Numbered from the stretch's first letter, positions 26,559-35,860 are shown. The stretch: DNA of 63,738 nt from Bifidobacterium imperatoris (GCF_002860405.1 NZ_NMWV01000029.1:1-63738); one strand, 5' to 3'. Translations and numbers: made by a program. Notes: generated by a model from the sequence alone, not told the origin.

Positions 26559-27803
26559 TCACGGCGTGGTCCACCAGAACTTCAGCAGCCGCCTCAACGC
26601 AAACGCCAAAGCCAGCAACGTGTAATCGCTTAAATCGCGCGGATTGTAGCCGGTTGCGCGGGCGATCTTATTCAATCGATTCTGCACCGTGTTCTTATGC
26701 AGAAACAGTTCCTCGGCTGTGTGCCCGATGCTGCCGTTGTGCCTCGTGTACGCGTCGAACAGCACGGCAGCCTCGTCCTTCTCCTCCTCGGTGAGTCCGC
26801 TCAAGATACGATTCGAGAATCGTTCGGCGGTGGTGTCCTTGATTGCGCACAACGCCATGCCCAGTGCGGCATCATCATATTCAAGTGTGCGTGAGCGATT
26901 GGTGCCGGCGGTAGGTTCGATTTCGACTTGAGTCTCAGCGTTATGTTGCTGATGCAGAAATGCCAGCCAAAGTTCAGCGCTGCGGGCCTGCAGATATGCC
27001 TCTCGGTAGTCGGCGATGGCGCTCACCGGCTCGCTGATGCCGAACACCAACGGGTATCCGGTGGATTGCGACACCGCTTGCGCGATACTGCTGAGCACCT
27101 TCCGATGCGCTGAAGCACTGGGATCTGCAGCATCGCTGTTCGCGGCGAGAATCAGACGAAACTCGCCACCATACACCGAGTACAAGCTGTGCGGCTGATC
27201 TGTCATCAGCCGGTCAACCATGTCGTAGGTGCTATCGTGCGCGACATTGCTGCGCTCGGTGCCAACGCGCTGCACGGTTTCGTTGCGTAGCTTCTGCGGC
27301 ACATGCAAACGCCCCACGGCCACCACGCGCGGCACGGTGAGATCCACGTTCAACGTGTCCGTCAGATAGTCGATAAGTCCGGTATCCGGCTGCGGTGCGA
27401 TGAGCAGATTCGTCAGATTCGCGGCCATCATACGTTTGTCGAATCGGGAGACCTGTTCCAGGTTCTCGCGCACCAGGATTTCGGTCATTTTCTTGATGAC
27501 GTTGCCGAACGGCTCCACTTCGGCGCGCTCGCCGGTGATACCGATGACGGCGATCACCGCGTCGCCCTGCATCACCGGCACGTTGATGCCATCGCGTGCG
27601 CCGGCGAACGGGTGATCGGCATCCACCGCCACGCTCTGCCCGGTGCGGGCGGCGAGGCGTGCGGCTTCATGATCGGTATCGATGCGCGCCGGGTCGGTGC
27701 TGGCGATGATGTGGCCGTTGGTATCGAAGAAGTTGATGTCATGGCTTAACGCGCCTTTGATGTTCTCCACGATGGTGGAGGCGATGCGCGGATCGATATC
27801 CAT
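26559..27803 (-). CDS. CdaR family transcriptional regulator (sugar-diacid/glycerate type)
   Basis: The 414-aa protein has an N-terminal diacid-recognition domain (about 1-135): IASTIVENIKGALSHDINFFD, IASTDPARID and VIGITGERAEVEPFG. A central GGDEF-like/GAF-like region follows. The C-terminal PucR-type helix-turn-helix is AEELFLHKNTVQNRLNKI. CdaR proteins activate genes for galactarate, glucarate and glycerate use. Here it is divergent from a glycerate kinase, the typical partner. AAAGGAG precedes the start. A TACATG-TTA-CATGTA palindrome in the intergenic region is a candidate site. Confidence 0.9.
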   Translation of the reverse strand: MDIDPRIASTIVENIKGALSHDINFFDTNGHIIASTDPARIDTDHEAARLAARTGQSVAVDADHPFAGARDGINVPVMQGDAVIAVIGITGERAEVEPFGNVIKKMTEILVRENLEQVSRFDKRMMAANLTNLLIAPQPDTGLIDYLTDTLNVDLTVPRVVAVGRLHVPQKLRNETVQRVGTERSNVAHDSTYDMVDRLMTDQPHSLYSVYGGEFRLILAANSDAADPSASAHRKVLSSIAQAVSQSTGYPLVFGISEPVSAIADYREAYLQARSAELWLAFLHQQHNAETQVEIEPTAGTNRSRTLEYDDAALGMALCAIKDTTAERFSNRILSGLTEEEKDEAAVLFDAYTRHNGSIGHTAEELFLHKNTVQNRLNKIARATGYNPRDLSDYTLLALAFALRRLLKFWWTTP

Positions 27804-27948
27804 CTGCGGCTCCTTTGCCTGATTGTGCTGTATGGGTGCCTTCCTCAGTTTCGCCCTGCCAAAGGGGCTGTCGGTGCGGCTGACTGAGGGGCAGTCCTAT
27901 CCACGTGTAATCAGCACTGGTAATCAGAACTGGTTGAATAGCAGTATA

Positions 27949-27963
27949 TACATGTTACATGTA
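27949..27963. promoter_or_regulatory. Palindrome in the cdaR-glycerate kinase promoter region
   Basis: TACATG and CATGTA are perfect inverted arms around TTA. It lies midway in the 280-bp divergent intergenic region and is a candidate CdaR-type binding site. The binding protein is inferred from position only. Confidence 0.45.
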
Positions 27964-28083
27964 CCATCCCAATCCAAGAATAAAGCGGTTTTCATGGCCT
28001 GAAGATGGTTGTGTGTACCATGCCTTCTCGGTGATACTGGTACCGTCCAACAACAAAGGATGTGCTGTGAGGGAGGTGCTCAG

Positions 28084-29259
28084 GTGAAGTTCGTAATCGC
28101 CCCTGATTCGTTCAAAAACTGCATGACCGCCCGCGAGGCTGCCGAAGCCATCCGCTCCGGTCTTGCCGCAGTGTTCCCGGATGCGCAATACGACATGGTG
28201 CCGATGGCGGACGGCGGCGAAGGCACGGTGCAGGCGCTGGTGGATGCCACCGGTGGCACGCTGCGCCATGCCACGGTGCTCGATCCGCTGCAACGCCCGG
28301 TATCCGCAACCTACGGATTGCTGGGTGCGGATATCGACGGCGCTGGCCAAGACGATGACTCCGCGGCAACCGCCGTCATCGAAATGGCCGCGGCTTCAGG
28401 CATCGGTTTCGTGAACGAGTCCACCGAGAATCCACTGATCGCCACCACATATGGCACCGGTCAGCTTATTCGCGCGGCTCTTGACGATGGTGCCCGCCGC
28501 ATCATCATCGGCATCGGTGGTTCGGCCACCAATGATGGCGGGGCGGGCATGGCCGAAGCGTTGGGCGTCCGATTCCTGGATGGCCAAGGCAACGCCATCA
28601 AACGCGGGGGAGGTGCGCTCGGTCAACTGAGCACCATCGACACCGCCAATCTTGACCCACGCTTGCAATCCACGGCAATCCTCATTGCCTCCGATGTGGA
28701 CAACCCACTCGTCGGCCCGCAAGGGGCATCTGCCGTATTCGGGCCGCAAAAAGGCGCCACGCCGGCGATGGTCAACCAGCTGGATGCGAACCTCGCGCAT
28801 TACGCCGCAGTCATCAACAGCCAACTTGGCTGCGATGTGGCGCAGCATCCAGGTGCGGGCGCGGCCGGGGGGCTCGGCGCGGGACTGTTGGCGTTCACCA
28901 ACGCGAAGATGCAGTCCGGCGTAGAAATCGTGGCCCAAACCGTGCGACTCGCACAACGAGCCGCCGATGCGGACTACTGCATCACCGGCGAAGGTGGCAT
29001 TGACGAGCAAACCCAATACGGCAAAACGCCCATCGGCGTCGCCAAGGCCATACGCCAGCGCAATCCGGACATCGGTGTCATCGCCTTGGCCGGATACGTG
29101 GGCAGCGGCATCAGTCCGCTCTATGATCTCGGCATCGATGCGATATTCGGCATTGTTCCGGGAGCCCAATCCTTGGAGCAAGCACTTGCCGCAGGACCGT
29201 GCAACCTTGCGCGCACTGCCGAAAATGTTGCACGACTGATTGCACTCAGCCGGCAATAA
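28084..29259 (+). CDS. Glycerate kinase
   Basis: The 391-aa protein starts at a GTG at 28084 with GGGAGG seven bases upstream (VKFVIAPDSFKNCMTAREA). The family phosphorylates D-glycerate with ATP, yielding 2- or 3-phosphoglycerate for lower glycolysis. Typical segments of the GarK/GlxK family are MADGGEGTVQALV, IIGIGGSATNDGGAGMAEALG, LIASDVDNPLVGPQGASAVF, HPGAGAAGGLGAGLLAF and ITGEGGIDEQTQYGKTPIGVA. Control by the divergent CdaR regulator is likely. It separates the DUF5107 gene from the importer but may belong to a different regulon. Confidence 0.95.
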   Translation: MKFVIAPDSFKNCMTAREAAEAIRSGLAAVFPDAQYDMVPMADGGEGTVQALVDATGGTLRHATVLDPLQRPVSATYGLLGADIDGAGQDDDSAATAVIEMAAASGIGFVNESTENPLIATTYGTGQLIRAALDDGARRIIIGIGGSATNDGGAGMAEALGVRFLDGQGNAIKRGGGALGQLSTIDTANLDPRLQSTAILIASDVDNPLVGPQGASAVFGPQKGATPAMVNQLDANLAHYAAVINSQLGCDVAQHPGAGAAGGLGAGLLAFTNAKMQSGVEIVAQTVRLAQRAADADYCITGEGGIDEQTQYGKTPIGVAKAIRQRNPDIGVIALAGYVGSGISPLYDLGIDAIFGIVPGAQSLEQALAAGPCNLARTAENVARLIALSRQ

Positions 29260-29296
29260 AAGGCAGTGGTACTACGCTCCGCAATCATCCATAACC

Positions 29297-29327
29297 AATA
29301 GCAATAATTTCATATTGGCGCGCAATT
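29297..29327. promoter_or_regulatory. Shared operator, copy 2 (before the sugar importer)
   Basis: AATAGCAATAATTTC continues into ATATTG (29297-29317), differing from 22966-22986 at one base, and CAATT follows five bases later as in copy 1. CAATA/TATTG form an inverted pair around ATTTCA. A degenerate inverted relative, CAATAGTATGAAAT, lies at 29354-29367. The site precedes the importer operon by about 170 bp. Confidence 0.6.
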
Positions 29328-29498
29328 TATGCCGGTAAATCAAGCAAATAGCGCAATAGTATGAAATCAATAACAACAAAGTAGCAACCAGAACGAAGCA
29401 GTTCGGCAGCCGCTTTGCAACACACCTTTAGCGTGATTTGCGCTTGAATCCCCGACCAGCAGGCTTGGCGTAAGCATGCTCTGATGAAAGGAACCATC

Positions 29499-30752
29499 AT
29501 GAAGAAAACCTGGCAGACCATCGTCGGCGCCGGTGCCGCGATTGCCATGATCGCATCATTTGCAGGCTGCGGCTCGAGCAGCGCCTCCGGCAAGACCGAG
29601 CTTACGTTCTTTGCGAACAATACGCAGGACGTCTACCAGCCGGTAATCGACGCGTTCGAAAAGAAGAACCCGGACGTCAAGATCAAGTTCAGCACCACCA
29701 ACGGTTCTCAGGCAGGCTATCAGCAAACGCTGCAGACTCGTATTTCCGGCGGTCAGCTTGCCGACGTGTACGTGGCGCCGCCTGAACAGCTCAGCGATCT
29801 GGTGAAGAACGGAGCAGCCAAGGACCTGACCAACGAATCGTTCATGAGCCGTATCGGCGACACGAACAAGGCACAAGCTAGCGTGAACGGCAAGGTATAC
29901 GCCATGTCAATCACCGCATGGACCAACGCCTACGCCTACAACAAGGATCTGCTCGCCAAGGCCGGCTACGATTCCATCCCCGAAACCTGGGACGAATTCA
30001 TCGACATGCTGAAAGCCCTGAAAGACGCCGGTGTGGAGAAGCCTTATCTGGAGCCCAAGGCAGGCCTCGGCGCTCTCGTGGAAGGCTGGATCGGCTATGA
30101 CTCCTCCAAGCAGTCCAAGAGCATCGACCAGCAGATCGGCGACGGCGACTCCACGTTCGCCAAGAGCTACACCAAGTACTACAAGCAGTGGGCCAAGCTT
30201 TTCGACGCGGGCGTGATGGGCTCCGAAGTCACCGGTCTCGCAGACGATCAGGTCCGCTCCGAATTCGCAGCAGGCCGCCTAGCCGTCATGCCGTCCGGAT
30301 ACTGGGATGTGAACACGTTCAAGGACGCGGGCATCAACTTCGCGTTCGGCAGGATGCCGATGCTGCACAAGGGGGACACGCCATACGCCCCGGGTGCCGC
30401 TGACTCCGGTTACGCCATCAACGGCAAGATCGATGGAGCCAAGCTCAAGGCAGCCGAATCCTTCCTCGACTTCCTCTCCTCCAAGGAAGGCCTGAAGCTC
30501 ATCCAAGACAACATCGGCCTGATCCCGTCCACCAAGAACTACACGCCGGACATCGACGAAACCTTCAAAGAGCCTTACGACCTGTACCTGAAGACCGGCA
30601 ACGTGTACCTGAACACGCTCGGCTGGCCTGCCAGCGGCCGAAGCGCCCTGCGCGCCGAAACCTTCGCCCAGCTGCAGCAAGTGGCGCTCGGCTCCATCAC
30701 TCCGGCTCAGGCCACCGCCAACCTGGACACCAAGCTCAAGACACTGTCCTGA
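29499..30752 (+). CDS. Sugar ABC transporter substrate-binding lipoprotein (CUT1)
   Basis: About 417 aa from the ATG at 29499, chosen because GAAAGGA precedes it; the ATG at 29484 is in frame. The signal peptide ends in the lipobox SFAGC, so the mature protein is a membrane-anchored lipoprotein. The rest is a family 1 extracellular sugar-binding fold: ELTFFANNTQDVYQPVIDAF, ADVYVAPPEQLSDLVKNGA, GKVYAMSITAWTNAYAYNKD and AAGRLAVMPSGYWDV. It delivers an oligosaccharide to the permeases encoded immediately downstream. The linked GH35 enzyme suggests a beta-galactoside-containing ligand (inference). Confidence 0.95.
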   Translation: MKKTWQTIVGAGAAIAMIASFAGCGSSSASGKTELTFFANNTQDVYQPVIDAFEKKNPDVKIKFSTTNGSQAGYQQTLQTRISGGQLADVYVAPPEQLSDLVKNGAAKDLTNESFMSRIGDTNKAQASVNGKVYAMSITAWTNAYAYNKDLLAKAGYDSIPETWDEFIDMLKALKDAGVEKPYLEPKAGLGALVEGWIGYDSSKQSKSIDQQIGDGDSTFAKSYTKYYKQWAKLFDAGVMGSEVTGLADDQVRSEFAAGRLAVMPSGYWDVNTFKDAGINFAFGRMPMLHKGDTPYAPGAADSGYAINGKIDGAKLKAAESFLDFLSSKEGLKLIQDNIGLIPSTKNYTPDIDETFKEPYDLYLKTGNVYLNTLGWPASGRSALRAETFAQLQQVALGSITPAQATANLDTKLKTLS

Positions 30753-30764
30753 AGGTGAAGTGCC

Positions 30765-31769
30765 ATGACACAAGCAACCACCATCGACGCTACGCCTGCC
30801 CTCGCTGAGGCGGGCGTGGCCCCGGCCCGGACGGAAACCCGCTCGGTCCAGGATTTTGAAGCCTCCCACACCCGCGATCGCAAGCGCCGCAATCTCATGG
30901 AGAATCTCACCTCTGTGCGATTCCTGCTGCCGCTGCTCGCCGTCTACATCATCATCGTACTGATTCCATTCCTTCAGAGCATCGTCTTCAGCCTGACCGA
31001 CTACGACGGCTACGATTTCGCCAACGCCAAGTTCGTCGGAATCGCCAACTATCAAGCAATCTTCCAAGATCAGACCTTGCTCGCTGGCCTCGGCTTCACC
31101 CTGCTCTACACCGTGGCCACCACCGTGCTCATCACCGCCATCGCACTGCCGCTGGCCGTGACCCTCAATCGGAAGTTCTTCGGCCGCAACTTTGCGCGCT
31201 CCCTGTTCTTCTTCTTCTCGGTCCCTTCGATGGCAGTGCTCGGCTTGGTGTGGCAGTACATCTTCTCGCCACTCGGTACCGGTGCGGTCAACACATTCCT
31301 CGGCAAGTTCGGCGTGAGTCCGGTGCCGTGGCTCTCCGATCCGACGCTCGCCAAATTCTGTGTGATCTTCATCGCCGTCTGGGCTCAGGTCGGTTGGCAT
31401 GCCACCCTGTACCTGGCCTACCTGCAAGCCATTCCGGCAGACCTCTACGAGCAAGCCTCAGTGGATGGTGCCACCCGCGGCCAGCAGTTTGTGCACATCA
31501 CACTGCCGCAGATGGTTCCCGCGATGGGCGTCTCCATCTTCATGCTCCTGACCGGCGGCCTCAAGGTCTACGATCTGCCGTTCACCTTGACCACCGGCGG
31601 CCCCGGCAACGCCACCTACACCGTCACCCAGTCCATCATCGTCACCGGTATCGGTTCCGGACGCTACGGCATCGGTTCCGCACTCGGCGTGATGTTCTTC
31701 CTGTGCTGCGTGATTCTCGTGGCACTGCAGCAAATCGTCACTTCGCTGATTGAAAAGAGGCTGTCATGA
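30765..31769 (+). CDS. Sugar ABC transporter permease, MalF type
   Basis: The 334-aa inner-membrane protein has a hydrophilic N-terminus of about 45 residues, six membrane segments and the EAA-like loop YEQASVDGATRGQQFVHITL that docks the ATPase. GMENLTSVRF-like text before segment 1 and TLTTGGPGNATYTVTQ near the end are typical of MalF-type CUT1 permeases. It starts 12 bp after the binding-protein stop and overlaps the next permease by 4 bp (ATGA). No ATPase gene is present, so a shared MsiK/UgpC-type ATPase encoded elsewhere is presumed. Confidence 0.95.
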   Translation: MTQATTIDATPALAEAGVAPARTETRSVQDFEASHTRDRKRRNLMENLTSVRFLLPLLAVYIIIVLIPFLQSIVFSLTDYDGYDFANAKFVGIANYQAIFQDQTLLAGLGFTLLYTVATTVLITAIALPLAVTLNRKFFGRNFARSLFFFFSVPSMAVLGLVWQYIFSPLGTGAVNTFLGKFGVSPVPWLSDPTLAKFCVIFIAVWAQVGWHATLYLAYLQAIPADLYEQASVDGATRGQQFVHITLPQMVPAMGVSIFMLLTGGLKVYDLPFTLTTGGPGNATYTVTQSIIVTGIGSGRYGIGSALGVMFFLCCVILVALQQIVTSLIEKRLS

Positions 31770-32665
31770 CAACGCAGCACACTTCTTCTGCCGCGGCATC
31801 GGTTGCCGCAGCCACGCCCGCTGCCCGTGGATTGTCCTTGAGCCAGCGCGAACGTATCCGCTCCGCCATCCGCTCGGTTGTAGTCATCGCCATCGCTCTG
31901 ATCTGTGCAGTGCCGCTCTATGTGGTGGTAATCAACACTTTCAAAAACTCCGGTGACATGGCTGCCGACCCGTTCGGTCTGCCCACGCACTTCACGCTGG
32001 AGAACTACACCTACGCGATGGAGAATCTGCCCATAGTGCAGGCCACGATCAATACGCTGATTGTGACTGTAGTGGGCGTGTTCTTCATGGTGATTATCGG
32101 TGCGCTCGCCGCTTATGGCATGGTACAGAAGCGCAGCAAGCTTACGGCTGGCATTGGTGCCTTCCTGATGCTTTCGTTCGTGATTCCTGGCCAGACGCTG
32201 CTGATTCCGCAGTACAAGATGGAAGCGCAGTTCGGTTTGGTGGATAGCTTGCTTGGTCTGATCGTGCTCTACCTGGGCGGTGCCACATTCTGCTACTTCC
32301 TGATCGTGCAGTACATGCGCGGGCTTCCCGGTGAGCTGTTCGAAGCCGCGCGTCTGGATGGCGCGGGCCCGTTCCGCATCTTCTGGCAGATTGTGCTGCC
32401 GTTGATTCGGCCGATCTTGATTACTGTGGTGGTGTTCGAAACCATGTGGACATGGAACGACTTCATGACCCCGAACATCTACATCTCCTCGACGGAAAAG
32501 CAGACGTTGGTGCTGCAGGTGTTCAACGCTATGGGCCAGTTCAGCACCAATTGGCCGCTGTTCATGACCATCACCACCATCGCCCTGATCCCCGTATTCC
32601 TCTTCTTCATCTTCTGCCAAAAGTGGATCGTCGCCGGCTTGGTGGCTGGATCCGTTAAAGGCTGA
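31766..32665 (+). CDS. Sugar ABC transporter permease, MalG type
   Basis: The 299-aa inner-membrane protein has six membrane segments, the loop LFEAARLDGAGPFRIFWQI (EAA motif) and the C-terminal tail FCQKWIVAGLVAGSVKG that is a hallmark of MalG-type permeases. Its ATG overlaps the stop of the preceding permease. A 106-bp gap separates it from the GH35 gene. This gap contains GCCGGGCG and CACCCGGC, which could form a weak hairpin, and GAAAGG just before the next ATG. Confidence 0.95.
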   Translation: MTTQHTSSAAASVAAATPAARGLSLSQRERIRSAIRSVVVIAIALICAVPLYVVVINTFKNSGDMAADPFGLPTHFTLENYTYAMENLPIVQATINTLIVTVVGVFFMVIIGALAAYGMVQKRSKLTAGIGAFLMLSFVIPGQTLLIPQYKMEAQFGLVDSLLGLIVLYLGGATFCYFLIVQYMRGLPGELFEAARLDGAGPFRIFWQIVLPLIRPILITVVVFETMWTWNDFMTPNIYISSTEKQTLVLQVFNAMGQFSTNWPLFMTITTIALIPVFLFFIFCQKWIVAGLVAGSVKG

Positions 32666-32771
32666 GCCGTGAATCTCACCTTTGCCGGGCGTCTGGTACT
32701 TCGTCACTTGCCAAGCACCCGGCCTTCATCTTCTTCATCCCATACCTCATGCTTTTTGAAAGGTAATTCCC

Positions 32772-35063
32772 ATGAACCACACGCTTGACCTGACCGGTTT
32801 CAAACCGAAGGCTATTACACCGTTCTCCATCACCCGCAATGATTGGGGCGTGGCACCGGACGGCACCGCAGTGGACTTCACCAACTACTACATGACCTTC
32901 GACGGCAAGCCGTTCTACGGTGTCTGCGGCGAATTCCACTACTCGCGCATGAACCCCTCGCGCTGGGATGAGCAGCTCGCCAAAATGGCGGCCGGCGGCG
33001 TGAACGTCATCGCTACCTACGTGTTCTGGAATCATCATGAAGAGCATGAGAACCAGTGGAACTTCAGCGGCCGTCGCAATATTCGCCGATTCATCAAGCT
33101 GTGCGCCAAGCACGGGCTTAAGGTCATCGTGCGCCTCGGACCGTTCGACCACGGCGAAGTGCGCAACGGTGGCATCCCGGATTGGATGTATGGCAAACCC
33201 TATGAAGTGCGTTCCGTTGACCCCGGCTTCCTTGACAAGGTACGCGACCTCTACGCACATGTCGCCGCTCAGCTCGACGGTCTGTATTTCAAGGATGGCG
33301 GACCGATCGTCGCCGCCCAGCTCGACAACGAATACATGCACTCCTCCTCCCCGTGGGAGATGACCACCGGCATCACCAACGAATGGGTGCCTGGCGGCCA
33401 CGACGGTTTCGCCTACGTGCATGCGCTGCGCCGCATCGCCGAAGAAGAAGGCATTTCGGTGCCGTTCTACACCAACACCGGTTGGGGCGGCTCCCCGGTG
33501 CCGGATGACGTGCTGCCATTGTGGGGCGGCTACGCCTACCGTCCGTGGCTGTTCTACGCTGGCCCCGGCGAGCACCCGGTCACCGACGAATACGTGTATC
33601 GCAACTTCCACTCCAACGACTGCCCGCGAGGTGAGGAATTCGCACCCACCTATGAGCCGGAAACCAAGCCATACGCCTGTTGCGAGATGGGCGGCGGCAT
33701 GTTCAGCTCCTACAACTACCGCTTCGTGCTGCCGATGAAGTCGGTGGATGCCATGTCCAATATCAAGATGGCATCCGGCTGCAATTTCCTCGGCTACTAC
33801 ATGTTCCAGGGCGGCTCCAACCCGATCGGTGACGGCATTTACCTGAACGAAAGCCAGCTGCCGAAGATCTCCTATGATTTCCAGGCTGCACTTGGCGAAT
33901 TCGGCCAGACGCGCGAATCCTACCGTCGTATGAAGGCCGTGCACTACTTCGCCCTGGCATTCGCCGACCGCCTGTGTCCGCTTGGCGTGGCCGTGCCGGA
34001 AGGCCAGGAGTCGATTGCGCCGACCGACCTGGAGCCGCTGCGCTGGTGCGTGCGTACCGATGGTGAGCGCGGCTTCGTGTTCCTCAACAATTTCCAGGAT
34101 CATGCCAGCATGCCGGCCAAGCATGGCGAATCGGTGTCGGTTACCTTGGCGTCCGGTGAAACCGTGACGTTCGACGGCATTGGCCTGGCCTCCGACGAGA
34201 ACTGCATTCTGCCGTTCAACATGGATCTCGACGGCGTGACGCTTACTGCTGCCACCGCGCAGCCGGTTACCGTGATCGCCCCAGCCGGTGCCGATCATCG
34301 CACCTTCGTCTTTTTGAAGCCCGACGGCATGGATGATTGCTGGTTCCGTTTCGCGGACGGTACCGTGCATCATGTGCCGGCGGAGGCAGAAATGGAAACC
34401 TTCCTGGTCTCGGACGGCAATGGCCACACCGTGGATATCGTCTGCGTAAGCCGTGCTAAGGCCGATTCGATGACCGTGGTTGCCAACGGCACCGCCTTGG
34501 TCTTCGCCGGCGATGCAGTCTCCCAGGATGCTGCCCAGCCGAGCATCACCAATCATGGCTCTGCCGTCTACGAACTCGATGGCCGCATTATTGTGGAATC
34601 CACCGAAGCCGCAGTTCCTGTGACCTCATACCCAGCTGAATTCCTTGCCGAGCAGAGCGTACAGTACAAGCCGGTTGCCGTGGAGCCGAGTGTGCAGAAG
34701 CTCTCCGACACCCGCTATGTCATCGACCTGCCCGACGATCTGCTCGCTGCCGACGGTGTGACTGATATGCGTCTGCGCGTGCGCTACTCGGGTGATATCG
34801 GCTGGCTGTGGTGCGGCAGCGCGCTAGTGGACGACAACTTCTGCAACGGCGACGTATGGGAGATCGGTCTCAAGGAATACGTGCAGCTGCTCGAAGACCA
34901 TCGCAACCAACTGGTGCTGACCATCACGCCGATCAAGGAAGGCGCCAACGTGAACGTGGAATCCGCAATGGCGGCACGCATGGAGAACGTCGACGGGCAG
35001 CAGGCCGGTCTGGAATCCGTTGAGTTGCAGCCGGTGTATCAGACCGTGTTGCGCGCAGCGTGA
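32772..35063 (+). CDS. Glycoside hydrolase family 35-type beta-galactosidase, cytoplasmic
   Basis: The 763-aa protein has no signal peptide. The N-terminal (beta/alpha)8 barrel has GEFHYSRMNPSRWDEQLAKM, VIATYVFWNHHEE and VIVRLGPFDHGE, as in GH35. The acid/base glutamate is expected in AAQLDNEYMH (about residue 187). The nucleophile is probably the glutamate of CCEMGGG (about 305), a departure from the usual GH35 context. The C-terminal half forms beta-sandwich domains. It follows the importer genes and GAAAGG precedes its ATG, so it probably removes terminal beta-galactose from imported oligosaccharides. The linkage is not predictable from sequence; the site differences leave room for another specificity. 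Confidence 0.8.
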   Translation: MNHTLDLTGFKPKAITPFSITRNDWGVAPDGTAVDFTNYYMTFDGKPFYGVCGEFHYSRMNPSRWDEQLAKMAAGGVNVIATYVFWNHHEEHENQWNFSGRRNIRRFIKLCAKHGLKVIVRLGPFDHGEVRNGGIPDWMYGKPYEVRSVDPGFLDKVRDLYAHVAAQLDGLYFKDGGPIVAAQLDNEYMHSSSPWEMTTGITNEWVPGGHDGFAYVHALRRIAEEEGISVPFYTNTGWGGSPVPDDVLPLWGGYAYRPWLFYAGPGEHPVTDEYVYRNFHSNDCPRGEEFAPTYEPETKPYACCEMGGGMFSSYNYRFVLPMKSVDAMSNIKMASGCNFLGYYMFQGGSNPIGDGIYLNESQLPKISYDFQAALGEFGQTRESYRRMKAVHYFALAFADRLCPLGVAVPEGQESIAPTDLEPLRWCVRTDGERGFVFLNNFQDHASMPAKHGESVSVTLASGETVTFDGIGLASDENCILPFNMDLDGVTLTAATAQPVTVIAPAGADHRTFVFLKPDGMDDCWFRFADGTVHHVPAEAEMETFLVSDGNGHTVDIVCVSRAKADSMTVVANGTALVFAGDAVSQDAAQPSITNHGSAVYELDGRIIVESTEAAVPVTSYPAEFLAEQSVQYKPVAVEPSVQKLSDTRYVIDLPDDLLAADGVTDMRLRVRYSGDIGWLWCGSALVDDNFCNGDVWEIGLKEYVQLLEDHRNQLVLTITPIKEGANVNVESAMAARMENVDGQQAGLESVELQPVYQTVLRAA

Positions 35064-35084
35064 TTGCTGGATAATCGCGCGATG

Positions 35085-35122
35085 ATGGGATGGCTTTACG
35101 GTGTATGCCGGGGCCATCCCAT
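35085..35122 (+). terminator. Hairpin after the GH35 gene
   Basis: ATGGGATGGC (35085-35094) pairs perfectly with GCCATCCCAT (35113-35122). No long T run follows, so it may be a weak terminator or a 3'-end stabiliser at the end of the importer-GH35 unit. Confidence 0.55.
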
Positions 35123-35203
35123 ATGTGTTATTACGGAAATTGCTGCGGCGGCTTCACTGATGGGCGAGGTGCAGCAATCAAGCAGAGGGGGAGCGGCGCT
35201 TCC

Positions 35204-35860
35204 ATGAATCATGATGTTGACATATTCCGTAAGTCCAAAGCGGTGCTGTGGGACTTGGACGGCACGTTAATCGACTCCGACCCATACTGGGTGACTGCCG
35301 AGCGCGCGTTGTTGGAGTCTCACGGTGGCGCTTGGGATAATGCACTCGCCGAGGCGATGCAGGGCGCTTCGCTGCCAGTATTGACGCGACTGTTGCGCGA
35401 GCGCGGGGTTGCGCTGCCGTCCGATGAGATAGTGAAGCTGCTCACCGACGAAGTCATGCGTATGGAATCGGAACATCTGCCGTGGGTGGAAGGTGCGCGA
35501 GAACTGCTTACTCGGCTTGCGTCTGCAGGGATTCCGTCCGTGCTGGTGACCGGCTCACCTCGCACTATTGCGGATAATGTTCTGCGGCAGGCGCCGGCTG
35601 GTGCGTTCGTCGATGCAATCAGCGGCAGTGATGGATTGCCGCCAAAGCCTAGCCCCGAGCCTTACGTGCAGGCTGCGCGAATGGCTGGTGTTGCCCCGCG
35701 CGACTGCGTCATTTTTGAGGATTCCTTGCCTGGGCTTGCCGCTGCGCGTGCCTCCGGTGCGGTTGTTGTTGCCGTCACTGGCCATGCGCGCGTGGATGTG
35801 CGCGGTTGCGGACTGTATGACCTTGCTATCCGCGATTATCGCGAAGTGTGCAAGAACTAG
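35204..35860 (+). CDS. HAD superfamily hydrolase (beta-phosphoglucomutase/phosphatase-like)
   Basis: The 218-aa protein from the ATG at 35204 follows GAGGGGGAG. HAD motifs are in order: AVLWDLDGTLIDSDPYW (motif I, nucleophile Asp), VLVTGSPR (motif II), PPKPSPEPY (motif III Lys) and CVIFEDSLPGLAAA (motif IV acidic pair). The helical cap after motif I places it in subfamily I, with sugar-phosphate phosphatases and phosphoglucomutases. A sugar-phosphate substrate fits its position after the GH35 operon. Its stop overlaps the stop of the convergent AEC gene by 3 bp. Confidence 0.88.
   Translation: MNHDVDIFRKSKAVLWDLDGTLIDSDPYWVTAERALLESHGGAWDNALAEAMQGASLPVLTRLLRERGVALPSDEIVKLLTDEVMRMESEHLPWVEGARELLTRLASAGIPSVLVTGSPRTIADNVLRQAPAGAFVDAISGSDGLPPKPSPEPYVQAARMAGVAPRDCVIFEDSLPGLAAARASGAVVVAVTGHARVDVRGCGLYDLAIRDYREVCKN

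Noticed and set aside
28009..28083. Longer N-terminus for glycerate kinase
   Set aside because: The extra 25 codons have no homology-like pattern, while the GTG at 28084 has a good ribosome-binding site and begins at the usual KFVIAPDSFK.
32676..34556. A 626-codon minus-strand frame opposite GH35
   Set aside because: Same explanation; it also crosses the intergenic region and has no family features.
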